Shown here piece by piece: positions 1 to 8,430 of a stretch of DNA of 64,000 bases. A model generated the notes under the pieces. That model had not been told where the DNA came from and did no database searches. It worked only from the letters and a program-made list of their open reading frames with translations. The DNA comes from Pelagomonas calceolata (lineage: Eukaryota; Sar; Pelagophyceae; Pelagomonadales; Pelagomonadaceae): assembly GCA_918797485.1 (NCBI GenBank), contig CAKKNE010000005.1, forward strand, positions 2,914,001 to 2,978,000, read 5' to 3'. The translations under genes and the position numbers were made by a program. Every line of letters begins with the position of its first letter. Position 1 is the first letter of the stretch.

Positions 1-1301
1 ACCGGCGGCAGATGGCGCGCGATTGCGGCCGGGCCGGCGCCGGCCTCGTCCTCGTCCGACGGCGGCACCGGCGACGCCGCGGGCGGCCGCCGCGCCTCGA
101 GGACGCGGATGCGCTTCGCGAGGCGCTCGCGCTCGGCCTCGACCGTCGCGAGCGCCGCCTCGAGGTCCGCGACGCGCTGGTCCGGCGTGACCTCGGCTTT
201 GCGCGCCGCGAGCCGCACGAACCACGGCGACACGGCGCGCAGGGCCCGGTCGGCGGTCTCGGACCAGAACAGCGTCGTCGCCGCGTCCTGGGGGTAGGCG
301 AACTCCACGGCGCCGTCCTCGGCGACGAGCGCGCGCCAGACGCCGCGCTCGCCTTCCGAACCCCGGGACCACTCGAGCAGCGTGGTCTTCCAGAAGCCCT
401 CCGTCTGCGGCCGCGGCAGCGTGACGACGACGACGGGCCGCGGCGCCGCCGCCGCGAGCGCCAGCAGCAGCGCCGCGAGGAGCGCCTGGCCGTAGCCGCG
501 GCCGCGCTCGCCCGCCGCGACGGCGAAGGCCTCGATCTCGAAGACGTCGTGGACGCGGCCGCCGTGGACCGCGACCTGTGTGTGTGTTGCGTGTTGTGTC
601 TGCTCGATGGCGTATGGCCCCATCCCCACGCCGTCGACGCGTCCAGTGAAAACTCGCGTCAGCGCCCACGCCATCGACGCGACCCCACGACCAAAAATGA
701 TTTCCGCACGGACCACTGACCGCGGCCGTCCCGACGCGCGCCGCGGCGACGAACGCGCCGCCGCGCCGCAGCTCCAGCGCGAGCGGCGAGCCGTAGGGCG
801 CGAGGCCCGTCTCCGAGAAGAGGAGGCGCGCGGCCTGGCTCGCGCCCGACACCTGCGTGGAATCAAACTTTCGACGCCCCACGCCATCGACGCGATGCTC
901 CACTGGTCGCTTTCCACACAGCCCGCCACGATATCAAGCGAGGCGTCGCCGAGCGCCGCGCGCGCGAACGCCGCGGCGCGCGCGAGGTCCGGCGCGATCC
1001 GCGACGGCGTCGCCGCCGTGACGCGGACGACGGCCTCGCCGGCACGCGGCCGCGCGTCGCGGTTCGGGTGGAGGCGCTGGAGGAGGCGGTGCGCGCCGCT
1101 CGTCGCGGCGGTGACGGCGCCCTTGTCGAGGTAGTGCGCCAGCGCCGGTTGCAGCTCCCACTCGTGGTAGCGCAGCTGTCTCTGGGCGACGTGCGCTTCG
1201 AGCCCCGTAATGTTTTGCAGCTCTTTGACGAGCTGCTGCTCCTCGCGCGACTGGGGGCTCACATAGACTGGCGGCTCTTGCGGAGATCGCGCCGGTTCCA
1301 T
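1..1301 (-). CDS. GNAT-family N-acetyltransferase-like protein with UBA-like N-terminus (3' end outside window)
   Basis: Starts at ATG 1301. Exons are 1301-930, 852-721 and 575 to beyond position 1; both introns are introners and the exon lengths (372 and 132 nt) keep phase 0. The first 60 or so residues (QLVKELQNITGLE, ALAHYLDKG) look like a UBA-type helical bundle. Exon 3 holds the acetyl-CoA-binding signature of GNAT enzymes, AGERGRGYGQALLAALL, followed by a beta strand (RPVVVVTLP) and, near the window edge, a coiled coil rich in Glu/Arg. GNAT enzymes move an acetyl group from acetyl-CoA to an amine; the substrate here cannot be read. The frame is open at position 1, so the C-terminus is missing. 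The GNAT call is good; UBA is tentative. Confidence 0.7.
   Translation of the reverse strand, partial: MEPARSPQEPPVYVSPQSREEQQLVKELQNITGLEAHVAQRQLRYHEWELQPALAHYLDKGAVTAATSGAHRLLQRLHPNRDARPRAGEAVVRVTAATPSRIAPDLARAAAFARAALGDASLDIVAGCVESDQWSIASMAWGVESLIPRRCRARARPRASSSRRRASRPTARRSRWSCGAAARSSPRRASGRPRSVVRAEIIFGRGVASMAWALTRVFTGRVDGVGMGPYAIEQTQHATHTQVAVHGGRVHDVFEIEAFAVAAGERGRGYGQALLAALLLALAAAAPRPVVVVTLPRPQTEGFWKTTLLEWSRGSEGERGVWRALVAEDGAVEFAYPQDAATTLFWSETADRALRAVSPWFVRLAARKAEVTPDQRVADLEAALATVEAERERLAKRIRVLEARRPPAASPVPPSDEDEAGAGPAAIARHLPP
576..720 (-). mobile_element. Introner (intron 2 of the GNAT gene)
   Basis: Runs from GTCAGTGG (donor, 720) to CACACACAG (acceptor, ends 576). It contains CGTGCGGAAATCA, a degenerate left repeat, and three copies of the core in both orientations (CGTCGATGGCGT, CGTCGACGGCGT, CGCCATCGAGC). 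The right flank GTCGCGGT only loosely resembles the left flank. Removing it joins GCG to GTC in phase 0 directly upstream of the acetyl-CoA site. Confidence 0.72.
853..929 (-). mobile_element. Introner (intron 1 of the GNAT gene)
   Basis: On the minus strand the element (921-853) begins CTGTGTGGAAAGC and ends GATTCCACGCAG, a degenerate terminal inverted repeat pair, and carries the core GCGTCGATGGCGTGG. The flanks GTGGCGGG (929-922) and GTGTCGGG (852-845) match at 7 of 8 positions, as expected of an aged 8-bp target duplication. Splicing from the GT of the left copy to CGCAG keeps phase 0. Confidence 0.8.
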
Positions 1302-1424
1302 CGATGCGTCGTTTTTGTGAGTCGTTATACGTCGTATCAGTCACTACTGACTTGTTTGGCGTGCCGCCTCGTGGGCCTCTCGTCGCTTTAGCATTTTGCA
1401 GGGGGCACCAATCTGGTTGGCCGG

Positions 1425-1430
1425 TATATA
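1425..1430 (+). promoter_or_regulatory. TATA box of the U6-like gene
   Basis: TATATA lies about 25 bases before the inferred RNA start near 1451, the spacing usual for U6 genes with an upstream TATA. Confidence 0.6.
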
Positions 1431-1450
1431 AGGGACAAAACCGAGGAGTC

Positions 1451-1644
1451 GTCTTTCGGCGGGGAGAAATCCCTTGCCACTAATCAAAATTGGAACGACA
1501 CAGAGAACGAAAGGTGCAGGAGGCCTTCGTATGTCTAAGATTAGGTCTGCGAAAAGCGGAGATATTCATGGCCCCTGCGCAAGGATGACTGCTCCTTGAT
1601 CGGACCCGTCCCACGCACAAATCGAGAGAGGTTCGATAATTTTT
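1451..1644 (+). ncRNA. Expanded U6 snRNA-like gene
   Basis: Blocks of U6 snRNA occur in the right order: a 5' hairpin (GTCTTTCGGCGG), TCAAAATTGGAACGACACAG with the ACAGAGA box at 1500-1506, AAGATTAG at 1537-1544, a 23-base exact U6 match at 1567-1589 starting CATGGCCCCTGCGC, CACGCA at 1612-1617, and a T5 stop at 1640-1644. Between these blocks are extra segments of about 20-30 bases, several of which fold as small hairpins (GGGAGAAATCCC, CTGCGAAAAGCGG, GGACCCGTCC, and CGAAAGG with CCTTCG). The locus is about 194 nt, against a usual 100-110. It may be an expanded functional U6, a U6 with excised segments, or a pseudogene. U6 origin is certain; function is not. Confidence 0.75.
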
Positions 1645-2151
1645 CTGGTTCCGATTTTTTTTTTTTGTTTTTTTCAGAATTATCTGACAGAGAGAGCAGC
1701 GGACGACGCATCGATGCAATTGTCGTGGATGTAAGTAGCAGCCGTCGCATGCGATGCAGGCGCCGTGGAGGGCAACATCCCTTTTCTGCTTCGCATGTCT
1801 GGGTATCTTAGTGGCACGGGGTCTGGCAAACATGGTTCCTAGTGGCTAAAAGACCGCTAGGCGTCTACCCCCCTACTAAGCCCTACGTATGCATACACGC
1901 ACGCGGGAGCGATCCCATAAGTACGCATGTAGGGGTACGAGTTTGGACATACGTACGTATGGCAGGCCCTGTTTCCGGCCCCGCCAAGGCAATTTTGTCT
2001 CTGAGGACCGGGCGCCTGGGCGTAGCAGGTAATCCTCTGACGTGCCGCGGCCCGATTTCCATTTCAGTGTCGGCGGCCCCGACATCTGTCCTTGATGATA
2101 ATAAGAATAGTCATACTTATTTTAGCTCATTTCTGCATACAAGCGAAAGTC
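1645..2151. other. Intergenic, no gene seen
   Basis: Holds T-tracts just after the U6-like gene (1654-1673) and a degenerate copy of the recurrent near-palindrome at 1839-1861 (CTAGTGGCTAAAAGACCGC). Nothing else supported. Confidence 0.4.
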
Positions 2152-4116
2152 CTATAAACGCCGCGCGGATTGCTCGAAACTGCATAGCGCGGCGCGGTCG
2201 ACCTTGAGGTCGTCCGCCGGCGCGGCGAGCTCGTGGCGGTTCGCGAGGCGGCAGACGCCGCCGCTCGTCGTGGGCACGTCGCGCGCGCAGTCGGCACCGT
2301 CGTAGCAGCGCTGCCAGCAGCGGCCGTTGACCGGGTCGACGGTCACGACGAGGTTCTGATTCTGGTGCGGCCGGCCGCGGCTTCGACAGAAGACGCCCTG
2401 GCCCTTGACGTTGAGGTGGAGGTACCGTTCCGACGGGAATTCCGCGGCGACGTAGCGCCAGGACATCAGCGCGGGGTCGCCGTTGTCGCGATGGTCGCGC
2501 CGGAGCGCCGCGAGCGCCACGGTCGCAGCAGCGGCGAACAGCGCCGGTGGCTGGCCTCGGTCGCCCGCTCGCGCGATGATGAACTTGTGGGGGAGCGCCG
2601 TCGCGTCGAGCAGCGGCGTCGCGGTGGCGCCGTCCCACGAACTCTCCCAGGAGTCCGCGTCCACGGCCGCCGCGGGCGCCGCGGGCGCCGCGGGCGCCGC
2701 GGCCTCCTCGGCGGCGCCCGGAGACGGCGGCGGCGGCGGCGGCTCGACGGGCGCTTCGATCTCGAGGCAGTCAATTTCTCCTGGTTGTAGTTCCGGTACG
2801 ACCAGCGTCTCGCGGAGCTCCGACCGCGTAAACGCGACGGGCCGGGAGCCGGGAAACAGCCTCTGCTCCGTCACGGCGAACGCCGCGCCCGCGGTGTCGC
2901 CGTGCTTCGTCGACCCCCAGACGCGGAAGCAGCGGTCGCGCGTGTAGACGCCGGTGTCGACGAAGCTCGTCGTCGTCCGCGCGTCGCCGCTCTGCACGGT
3001 CAGCGCGTCGCCGAGCGCCGCGACCACGCGCCGCGCGAGATGGCCGGCGTGCTGCGAGCCGGCGAGCGGCGCCGCGCGCCGCGCGCCGTCCGTCCAGTGC
3101 GACCGGAGGACGACGTGGCGCGAGAACTTCGTCGGCCGCGCCGACGCGAGCACGATCACCTCGATCTCCAGCGGCCGGTCGCCGGCGGCGGCCACCAACG
3201 CGTGGCACGCTGCGGACACGACGCGCTTCGTGAGCGCGTCGCCGTCGACGGCCGCGTTGAGGCCGTCCTTTCGCGTGAACTCGAGGTCGAAGTAGGCCCA
3301 GCAGGGCCGCCGCGCGTCGATGACCTCGTACGCGTGGCGGCGGCCCGCCGGCACGCACGCGTACGCTGCGTCGAACTCGGCCGGCGTCGCCACGAGCCAC
3401 CGCTTCGGTGCGCCGCCCGAACCGGCACGCGGTGGCAAGTCGAAGGCCCAGATGCGCCGGTCGTCCTTGTCGCCGGTGACCTGCTCCCGCGCCGCGGCCA
3501 GTACCCGGTGGATCAGCGGCCGCCCGAACGCGAGGAGGCTGTTGAACACGCTCGGCGCCGGGAGAGCGCGGCTCCAGACCTCCTCGGGCCATGTCACGCT
3601 CGCGGGCACGAGCGCGGCCGGCGCCGGCGGCACGGCGGCCGGCGCGGGCGTGCGCGCGACCGGCGTCTGCGCTGGCCGCGGCGCGGCGTCGGCGGCTTTG
3701 GCCTCGGCCTCGGCGCAGATCTCGTCCATGAGTTCCTGTTCCGCGCTCTCGAGGTCGTGGCGCTCCTTGACTTCCCTGAACATGACGGTCTTCGTGTGGT
3801 TGCGCGAGTGAGGGTCGATCGCGTCGTACTTCCCGATGGCGCGCCGTGCCGCGCGGAGCGGCGCGTCGCCGGAGCCGTGGAACCACGCCGTGCCCTTGGG
3901 CTTGCCCTGGCCGTAGGGCGGTACGTCGAGTTCGACGGTCACATCGTTGTGGTTCGTTCGGTCGCGGAGGTACGCGGCGGCGGCGCTCTCGGCGCGGGCC
4001 CGATTGTCCTTGTACCAGTAGGGCTGCACGCCGCCGAGAAATAGGGGGAACGAGTGCTTCTTGCGCTTCGGCGCGGACGCGGGCGCGGCGTCCTCGCGCG
4101 GGCGCTTTTGGTCCAT
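2152..4116 (-). CDS. PRIMPOL: PrimPol-like primase-polymerase
   Basis: Single exon, 654 residues from ATG 4116 (an upstream extension lacks a better start). Archaeo-eukaryotic primase signatures are in order: the metal-binding DxE motif in WAYFDLEF (about residue 275), the SxH motif in KFSRHVVLRSHW (about 330), and the third motif around DTGVYTRDRCFRVWGS. The C-terminal part has the UL52-type zinc-binding spacing Cys...His...Cys...Cys (CRSRGRPH to CYDGADC, about 575-606), as in PrimPol. PrimPol reprimes stalled forks and bypasses lesions in nuclei and mitochondria. The N-terminus is basic (KRPRED, PKRKKH) and may be a nuclear signal. Proline/alanine linkers enlarge the protein against the roughly 560-residue human enzyme. 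No introner lies in it. Confidence 0.88.
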   Translation of the reverse strand: MDQKRPREDAAPASAPKRKKHSFPLFLGGVQPYWYKDNRARAESAAAAYLRDRTNHNDVTVELDVPPYGQGKPKGTAWFHGSGDAPLRAARRAIGKYDAIDPHSRNHTKTVMFREVKERHDLESAEQELMDEICAEAEAKAADAAPRPAQTPVARTPAPAAVPPAPAALVPASVTWPEEVWSRALPAPSVFNSLLAFGRPLIHRVLAAAREQVTGDKDDRRIWAFDLPPRAGSGGAPKRWLVATPAEFDAAYACVPAGRRHAYEVIDARRPCWAYFDLEFTRKDGLNAAVDGDALTKRVVSAACHALVAAAGDRPLEIEVIVLASARPTKFSRHVVLRSHWTDGARRAAPLAGSQHAGHLARRVVAALGDALTVQSGDARTTTSFVDTGVYTRDRCFRVWGSTKHGDTAGAAFAVTEQRLFPGSRPVAFTRSELRETLVVPELQPGEIDCLEIEAPVEPPPPPPSPGAAEEAAAPAAPAAPAAAVDADSWESSWDGATATPLLDATALPHKFIIARAGDRGQPPALFAAAATVALAALRRDHRDNGDPALMSWRYVAAEFPSERYLHLNVKGQGVFCRSRGRPHQNQNLVVTVDPVNGRCWQRCYDGADCARDVPTTSGGVCRLANRHELAAPADDLKVDRAALCSFEQSARRL

Positions 4117-4530
4117 TTGCAGCTCTGTGTGAGCCGTATGCGGTCGCGCGCGGACCGCTCTTGTCACTTACGCGCGCGACCCCAAACGTACCTGTTCTTG
4201 TTCGGAAACGCTCCTACAGCCTTAATTTGACCACAGTATGCTCACAGTAGGACACACAGGCCGACGAGCGCTCCGCTTCCTAGAGTGTCTCGACGCTAAT
4301 AAAAGATTACCGCTTGGGCTCGCATCGCCCTACCAAACGAAAAGCGAGTCGTGCGTCGTTGCTGTGGGCGAAACGCCGACGAGGTGGCGCTGTTTGGAGC
4401 AACCTGACGAGCACTAAGGCTGGGGAGTCTAAGACAAAGCTAAAGATAAATCACTGGCGATCGAGCCCCGGGCCCAAGAGGTACTAAGTACAATAGAGCT
4501 CCTTGCCGGGCCTCCTGAGCTCGCGGGTTT
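4117..4530. other. Intergenic; upstream region of PrimPol and 3' repeat of the ankyrin gene
   Basis: Contains a copy of a dispersed repeat at 4447-4545 (see separate entry). No recurrent near-palindrome was seen upstream of PrimPol. Confidence 0.4.
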
Positions 4531-4545
4531 CTACGTCGAAAATGC
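4447..4545 (-). repeat. Dispersed ankyrin-gene 3'-end repeat, copy 1
   Basis: AAATCACTGGCGATCGAGCC at 4449 and GCTCGCGGGTTTCTACGTCGA at 4522-4541 recur at 14.34 and 26.53 kb. Here the unit overlaps the last codons and stop of the ankyrin gene, so the repeat is the 3' end of that gene family; this copy has about 34 extra bases inside. Confidence 0.7.
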
Positions 4546-5382
4546 GACGACGACGCGGACGGCGTCCGTCGTCAGCGCGGGGAACTTCGGCTCGAACGTG
4601 GCGGTGAGCGCCGCGAGGTGCGCGCGTTCGTATCTCCTAAAGCCGCCGGCTCCGAGCACGCGGCGGACGTACGGGTCGCTTGTGTTGTCATAGTCGTAGA
4701 CGACGCACATGGCGTCGGCGCGAAGGAGATCAAGGGCCACGCGATGGCACCTCCTCGCCTCGAATTCGAGAGATTCCTTAAACGGCAGATGCATGGTTGT
4801 CCGGGCCCTGTACATCAATACATCTGCCTGAGCCAACGCTATGTCCAGCGGCGTATACGTAGACCCATTTAAGGACAACGCGTTGGTATTGGCCCCTGCG
4901 TCAATGAGCAGGGCGGCGCACTCAACCGAGCCATATCGTGCCGCCGTGTGTAACGCGGTCAAATTCTGGGACCCTCGGGCATTTACGTCGGCGCCGGCAT
5001 CGAGGAGCCGGGCCACGAACAACTCAGCCGACCCGCTGGATATTTTGAGAATCGCGAGCTGAAGAGGAGTCCTCAAGAACCCCCTGGGTATGTTGTTGAC
5101 CCCGAATTCTATCCAAGCTCCCCCGACTTGTTCGAGGTTCGGATTCGCCCCGGCGGCCAGAAGTAAGTTCAAGCAAGACAAAGCATTCCGGGGTGCTATG
5201 CCGTAGTTGACCCAGCCGTCGAGGAGACGGTGGAGCGGCGTCATGGTAAACGCGCCCGATCCGTTTGAGTTTGACCATTCTGCGCTGTATGCAAGATCTG
5301 GCGAGACGCCCTTGTCGAGCTCGGCTCGCATGCTGGCTTCGTCACCGCGGAAGGCGGCCTTGTGTATCGTCGGCCACAACAT
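4531..5382 (-). CDS. Ankyrin-repeat protein with C-terminal RYER-type tail
   Basis: 283 residues, single exon. Ankyrin repeats are clear: MTPLHRLLDG, LLLAAGANPN, RTPLQLAILK, RLLDAGADVNARGSQNL, TALHTAARYGSVECAALLI, DAGANTNA. The C-terminus (GGFRRYERAHLAALTATFEP then PKFPALTTDAVRVVVAF) is shared with the genes at 14.6 and 26.8 kb and looks like a helical end domain; its LPxEVxRxV-like pattern recalls F-box-type tails, which is inference. Ankyrin proteins are scaffolds, so partners cannot be told. Its 3' end overlaps a dispersed repeat, which suggests the gene belongs to a locally shuffled family. Confidence 0.85.
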   Translation of the reverse strand: MLWPTIHKAAFRGDEASMRAELDKGVSPDLAYSAEWSNSNGSGAFTMTPLHRLLDGWVNYGIAPRNALSCLNLLLAAGANPNLEQVGGAWIEFGVNNIPRGFLRTPLQLAILKISSGSAELFVARLLDAGADVNARGSQNLTALHTAARYGSVECAALLIDAGANTNALSLNGSTYTPLDIALAQADVLMYRARTTMHLPFKESLEFEARRCHRVALDLLRADAMCVVYDYDNTSDPYVRRVLGAGGFRRYERAHLAALTATFEPKFPALTTDAVRVVVAFST

Positions 5383-5546
5383 GTCGACGCTCCTTGCTAC
5401 TGCTTGTATGTCACGGTGCTCAAGGCCAGTGGAGGACCCGGGTATACGTAAAGCCCAGCGAGTATCTTACAGCTCGCAGCGCTGGTTGATATTGCGTCGC
5501 TATGTCAGCGGCGTATACGGACTGCCAAAGTAAAACCAAGTCTACC

Positions 5547-5586
5547 AAGGCCGCGGCGTGCTCTCGAAGGCCGCGGCGTGCTCTCG
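5547..5586. repeat. 20-bp tandem duplication
   Basis: AAGGCCGCGGCGTGCTCTCG occurs twice head to tail (5547-5566, 5567-5586) between two divergent genes. Confidence 0.85.
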
Positions 5587-5688
5587 AAGAGTACTGGCCC
5601 GAGGCGCTGGCAAGCGACGCGTCGGCTTAGCCAGGACGCTGACTACCGACGGCCGCTGACGCGCAGGCTAGCGCCGCGCGTCGGCTAC

Positions 5689-5773
5689 TGCTAGTGTCTT
5701 ACAGTCTTGCAGGTATGCCTTCGTCGCGCTATTACTCGTCTCTCTCGCGCTAGCGTCCCGTAAGACACTAGCA
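5689..5773. promoter_or_regulatory. Paired recurrent near-palindromes between divergent genes
   Basis: TGCTAGTGTCTTAC at 5689-5702 and its exact complement GTAAGACACTAGCA at 5760-5773 form an 85-bp inverted arrangement. The left copy is oriented toward the minus-strand ankyrin gene (about 310 bp away) and the right copy toward the plus-strand SAM/Tudor gene (about 165 bp away), matching the orientation rule seen elsewhere. Confidence 0.6.
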
Positions 5774-5935
5774 AGCCTACTCGACGCCCGCGCGCGCGCT
5801 GATCGTGCTACAGTGCTTCACAGCAAGCGATACGAAGCTGTTTTCGCTGGGCGCAGCCCTACCATCCGCATTCTTGCACTACAGCCTCGCAGAAGCGCTC
5901 TACAAAAAAGCGCTCTCCCAAAGCCTTAAACTTAA

Positions 5936-8134
5936 ATGGAGCAGAACTGGGGCGCGCCGCAGCAACAGGGCGTCCAGTGGCCCGCGCTCGGGCCCTACGC
6001 CGCCTACGGCGCCTATCCTCCCATGGCGCCGCGCGCCTACCCCATGCTCATGGCGCCGCCGGCGCAACAAGGCATGCTCGCCGCGGCGCCGGCGCAACAG
6101 CTAGCTCCGCCGCCGCCGGCTGCGCCTCGGGCCGCGCCGAAAGACATCTCCACGTGGCTCGACGAGGTCAAGCCGGGCTACGGGGAGAAGTACGCCTCGA
6201 TCTTCGAAGACCTCGGCGTCGACGACGAGGAGGACGTTAAAAACCTGCGCGACGACCTCGCGCGGGACCTGCGGGCCGCGCTCGAGAACGCCGGCGCCAA
6301 GCGCGGCCACCTGAACAACATCGAGTCGGCGGTCATATCCAAGCGCGCCAACGCGGCGCCGCGGCACCTCGCGCTCCTGCCGCCGCCGCCGCCCCTCGCG
6401 GCGCCGCCGCGCGCCCTGCCCGCGCTGCTGCCGCCGCCGGCGGGTGCCCTGCCCGCCCTCCTGCCGCCACCACCAGCGGCGGGCCCGCGGCCCTCGGCGC
6501 TGCTGACGGCGTGGCTCGACGAGGTCCAGTGCCAGGGCCCCGTCCGGGAGCGCGTACTCGCCATCGCCAACGACGTGCCCGAGCTCTTCGCAACGTCGGT
6601 CGAGGACCTCGAGCGCGAGTGCAGCGCCAGCACGCTCAAGCCGCTCTCGTGGAGCCGCTTCCGCAAGGCCTTCGTCAAGGAGAAGGCCGCCCGCGCCGCG
6701 GCCGCCAACGCAGCGCCCGCGCTGCCAGCGAACAACGCCGCGCCCGTGACGCCTGTCGCCCCGGCGACGCCCGTCGCCGCGGCCGTGGCCGCGCCCGCCG
6801 ACGAGGAGGAGCTGCCGGACGCCCCGCCGCCGCAAGCTTCGGACGACGACAACGCCGCGCCGCCGCCGCCGCCGGCGGCCTCCGACGACGACGACGAGGA
6901 CGCGCCGCGCCGGTCGCCGCGCCGGTCGCGGTCGCCCCGGCCGCGCCAGCCCGCCGCGCCGGCGCCGCGCCGCTCGCGGTCGCCGCGCGCGCGCCAGTCG
7001 CCGGCCGCTCCGGCGCCGCGCCGCTCGCGGTCGCCGCGCGCGCGCCAGCCGGCCGCGCAGCCGGCGGCGCCGGCGGCGCCCACGTGGCAGGGCGACTTCC
7101 GCGAGCTGCTCGCGGCGATCCGGGGCAAGTCGCTCATGGAGCTCCGCGGGCCGTTGACGCGCTACGGGTTCAAGTGCGGCCCGACCTATCCTGGAAAGAC
7201 GTACTACGACGTCAGCGTCCCCATCATCTTCCCCTGTTATTACGACCTGGTCGGCAAGAACTACTCGCAGCACCAGGACTTCGTGCGGTCCACCGTGCAA
7301 CTCACGAAGTACCTCGAGGGCGCGCTCGCGCTGGCGCGCAGCGGCGGCACGATTCGATTGGAGTCCGCGCGCCGCGCCGAGCTCGAGACGTTGTCGTCGG
7401 AGTCGAAGCAGCGGAGCCTCGCGAAGCTCATGGTGCGCCGCTTCCAGCGCGAGTTGGCCGTGTCTGAAAGCTTCTGCGTTCACGCCATCGACGCGACACC
7501 CCGCGCAGGCAAGCTCCGAATCAGCATCCAGGAGAAGGTCGCGGCCGCGCTCTCGGACTCGCCGCGGCTGACGCCGTCGCCCGACAAGGCCGTCGAGGCG
7601 GCCAAGGAGCACGGCTGGAAAGCGGCCGATTTAGTCGAGGTCTTCCTCTGGGGCCAGGACGACTCGAGCGACGACGACGACGACGTCGATCCCGACGGCC
7701 CGCGCATTCTGGGCCTGCTCCGCCGCGGCGACCTCTGCACGCTGAAAGCCGACGACAAGGTTATTGTTAAGGTCGTGTCGGTCGGTCGGCGCAAGGTCGA
7801 CGTGACGTTCGTGAACTGGCACGAGGGCATGACCAAGTCGGTCAAGCCCTCGGAGCTCGTGCCGATGAACCTGGACGAGGGTCGCCAGTTGCGCCGCCGC
7901 GTCGGGCGGCTCGCCGTTGGGGCGCGCCTCGTCCGCGTTTCGTGCATGGACGGCTTCCACGACGGCGTGGTTCGGTCCGTCGAGCAGTTCGGCTACGAGG
8001 TGTGCTTTGCGGACGGCGACGAGGGCTTCGTCTCGCTCAAGCAGGCGCACGAGGCCGCGGCTCGAGCGCTCGAGAAGAAGCGGTCGGCGGAGGGGTCCTC
8101 CTCTTCCAAGCCGGCGGCGAAGAAGCGCAGGTAG
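5936..8134 (+). CDS. SAM-domain, SR-rich, Tudor-like protein
   Basis: 732 residues from ATG 5936. After a Pro/Ala leader there is a SAM-like domain (STWLDEVKPGYGEKYASIF to NNIESAV, about 70-135) and a diverged second copy (TAWLDEVQCQGPVRERV). A serine/arginine tract (RRSPRRSRSPRPRQ, repeated) sits near residues 325-380. The C-terminus has two Tudor/chromo-barrel-like segments (DDKVIVKVVSVGRRKVDVTF and ARLVRVSCMDGFHDGVVRSV) and ends in a basic KPAAKKRR tail. This mix suggests a nuclear adaptor for RNA processing or chromatin, an inference. Codons 7460-7508 match the introner core (VHAIDATPRAG) yet stay in frame and no intron of length divisible by three fits. Confidence 0.75.
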   Translation: MEQNWGAPQQQGVQWPALGPYAAYGAYPPMAPRAYPMLMAPPAQQGMLAAAPAQQLAPPPPAAPRAAPKDISTWLDEVKPGYGEKYASIFEDLGVDDEEDVKNLRDDLARDLRAALENAGAKRGHLNNIESAVISKRANAAPRHLALLPPPPPLAAPPRALPALLPPPAGALPALLPPPPAAGPRPSALLTAWLDEVQCQGPVRERVLAIANDVPELFATSVEDLERECSASTLKPLSWSRFRKAFVKEKAARAAAANAAPALPANNAAPVTPVAPATPVAAAVAAPADEEELPDAPPPQASDDDNAAPPPPPAASDDDDEDAPRRSPRRSRSPRPRQPAAPAPRRSRSPRARQSPAAPAPRRSRSPRARQPAAQPAAPAAPTWQGDFRELLAAIRGKSLMELRGPLTRYGFKCGPTYPGKTYYDVSVPIIFPCYYDLVGKNYSQHQDFVRSTVQLTKYLEGALALARSGGTIRLESARRAELETLSSESKQRSLAKLMVRRFQRELAVSESFCVHAIDATPRAGKLRISIQEKVAAALSDSPRLTPSPDKAVEAAKEHGWKAADLVEVFLWGQDDSSDDDDDVDPDGPRILGLLRRGDLCTLKADDKVIVKVVSVGRRKVDVTFVNWHEGMTKSVKPSELVPMNLDEGRQLRRRVGRLAVGARLVRVSCMDGFHDGVVRSVEQFGYEVCFADGDEGFVSLKQAHEAAARALEKKRSAEGSSSSKPAAKKRR
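7460..7508 (+). repeat. Introner-like sequence read as exon
   Basis: GTGTCTGAAAGC...CACGCCATCGACGCGAC...CGCGCAG has introner ends and core. The GT-AG distances available (49, 47, 31) are not multiples of three, while the surrounding frame is open on both sides. Either it is exonised or the true exon junctions use other bases. Confidence 0.5.
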
Positions 8135-8189
8135 TGTGTGCTGCTCGCTTCCCATCCCCTCGCTGACTCTTAAGTATGATATACTCTGT

Positions 8190-8430
8190 TTACGACGACG
8201 ACACGCTCCCCGGCGGCGGCGTCTCGCGGGCGCTGAGCGCGGCCCGCGCGTTTTGCAAGTTGTTCTCAATCCCCACCGTGTCCGGGTGCGCACCCCCGAG
8301 CACGCGCCGCGCGGTCCGTGTCATCTCCTCGAGCGTCGTCACGGCCTTGCGGATATCGTCGAGCGTGGCGCCGGGGTCCTTGAGCTCAAAGCCATCCGCC
8401 GCTGCGTCGAGGCTAGGCTGCCCGCGCCGT
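8190..8430 (-). pseudogene. Kinesin-light-chain-like TPR C-terminal remnant
   Basis: The minus strand encodes DDIRKAVTTLEEMTRTARRV, then LGGAHPDTVGIENNLQNARA, and stops at 8192. This is the end of a TPR unit of the kinesin-light-chain-like proteins that are numerous in pelagophytes. A stop precedes it in frame and no upstream exons are evident, so it is probably a fragment. Confidence 0.5.

Noticed and set aside
1500-1567. A classical GT-AG intron in the U6-like gene
   Set aside because: No GT-AG pair yields the canonical ACAGAGAAGATTAGCATGG; the extra sequence is split into short pieces around AAGATTAG.
1690-2140. A tRNA or other small RNA downstream of the U6-like gene
   Set aside because: No B-box with a matching acceptor stem was found.
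2771-4044. Long open frames of 371 and 380 codons overlapping PrimPol in other frames
   Set aside because: GC-rich shadow frames full of Arg/Ala with no domain; PrimPol motifs occupy the true frame.
6101-7612. 503-codon antisense frame over the SAM/Tudor gene
   Set aside because: Low-complexity Arg/Ala composition, a mirror of the Pro/Ala/Ser-rich sense frame.
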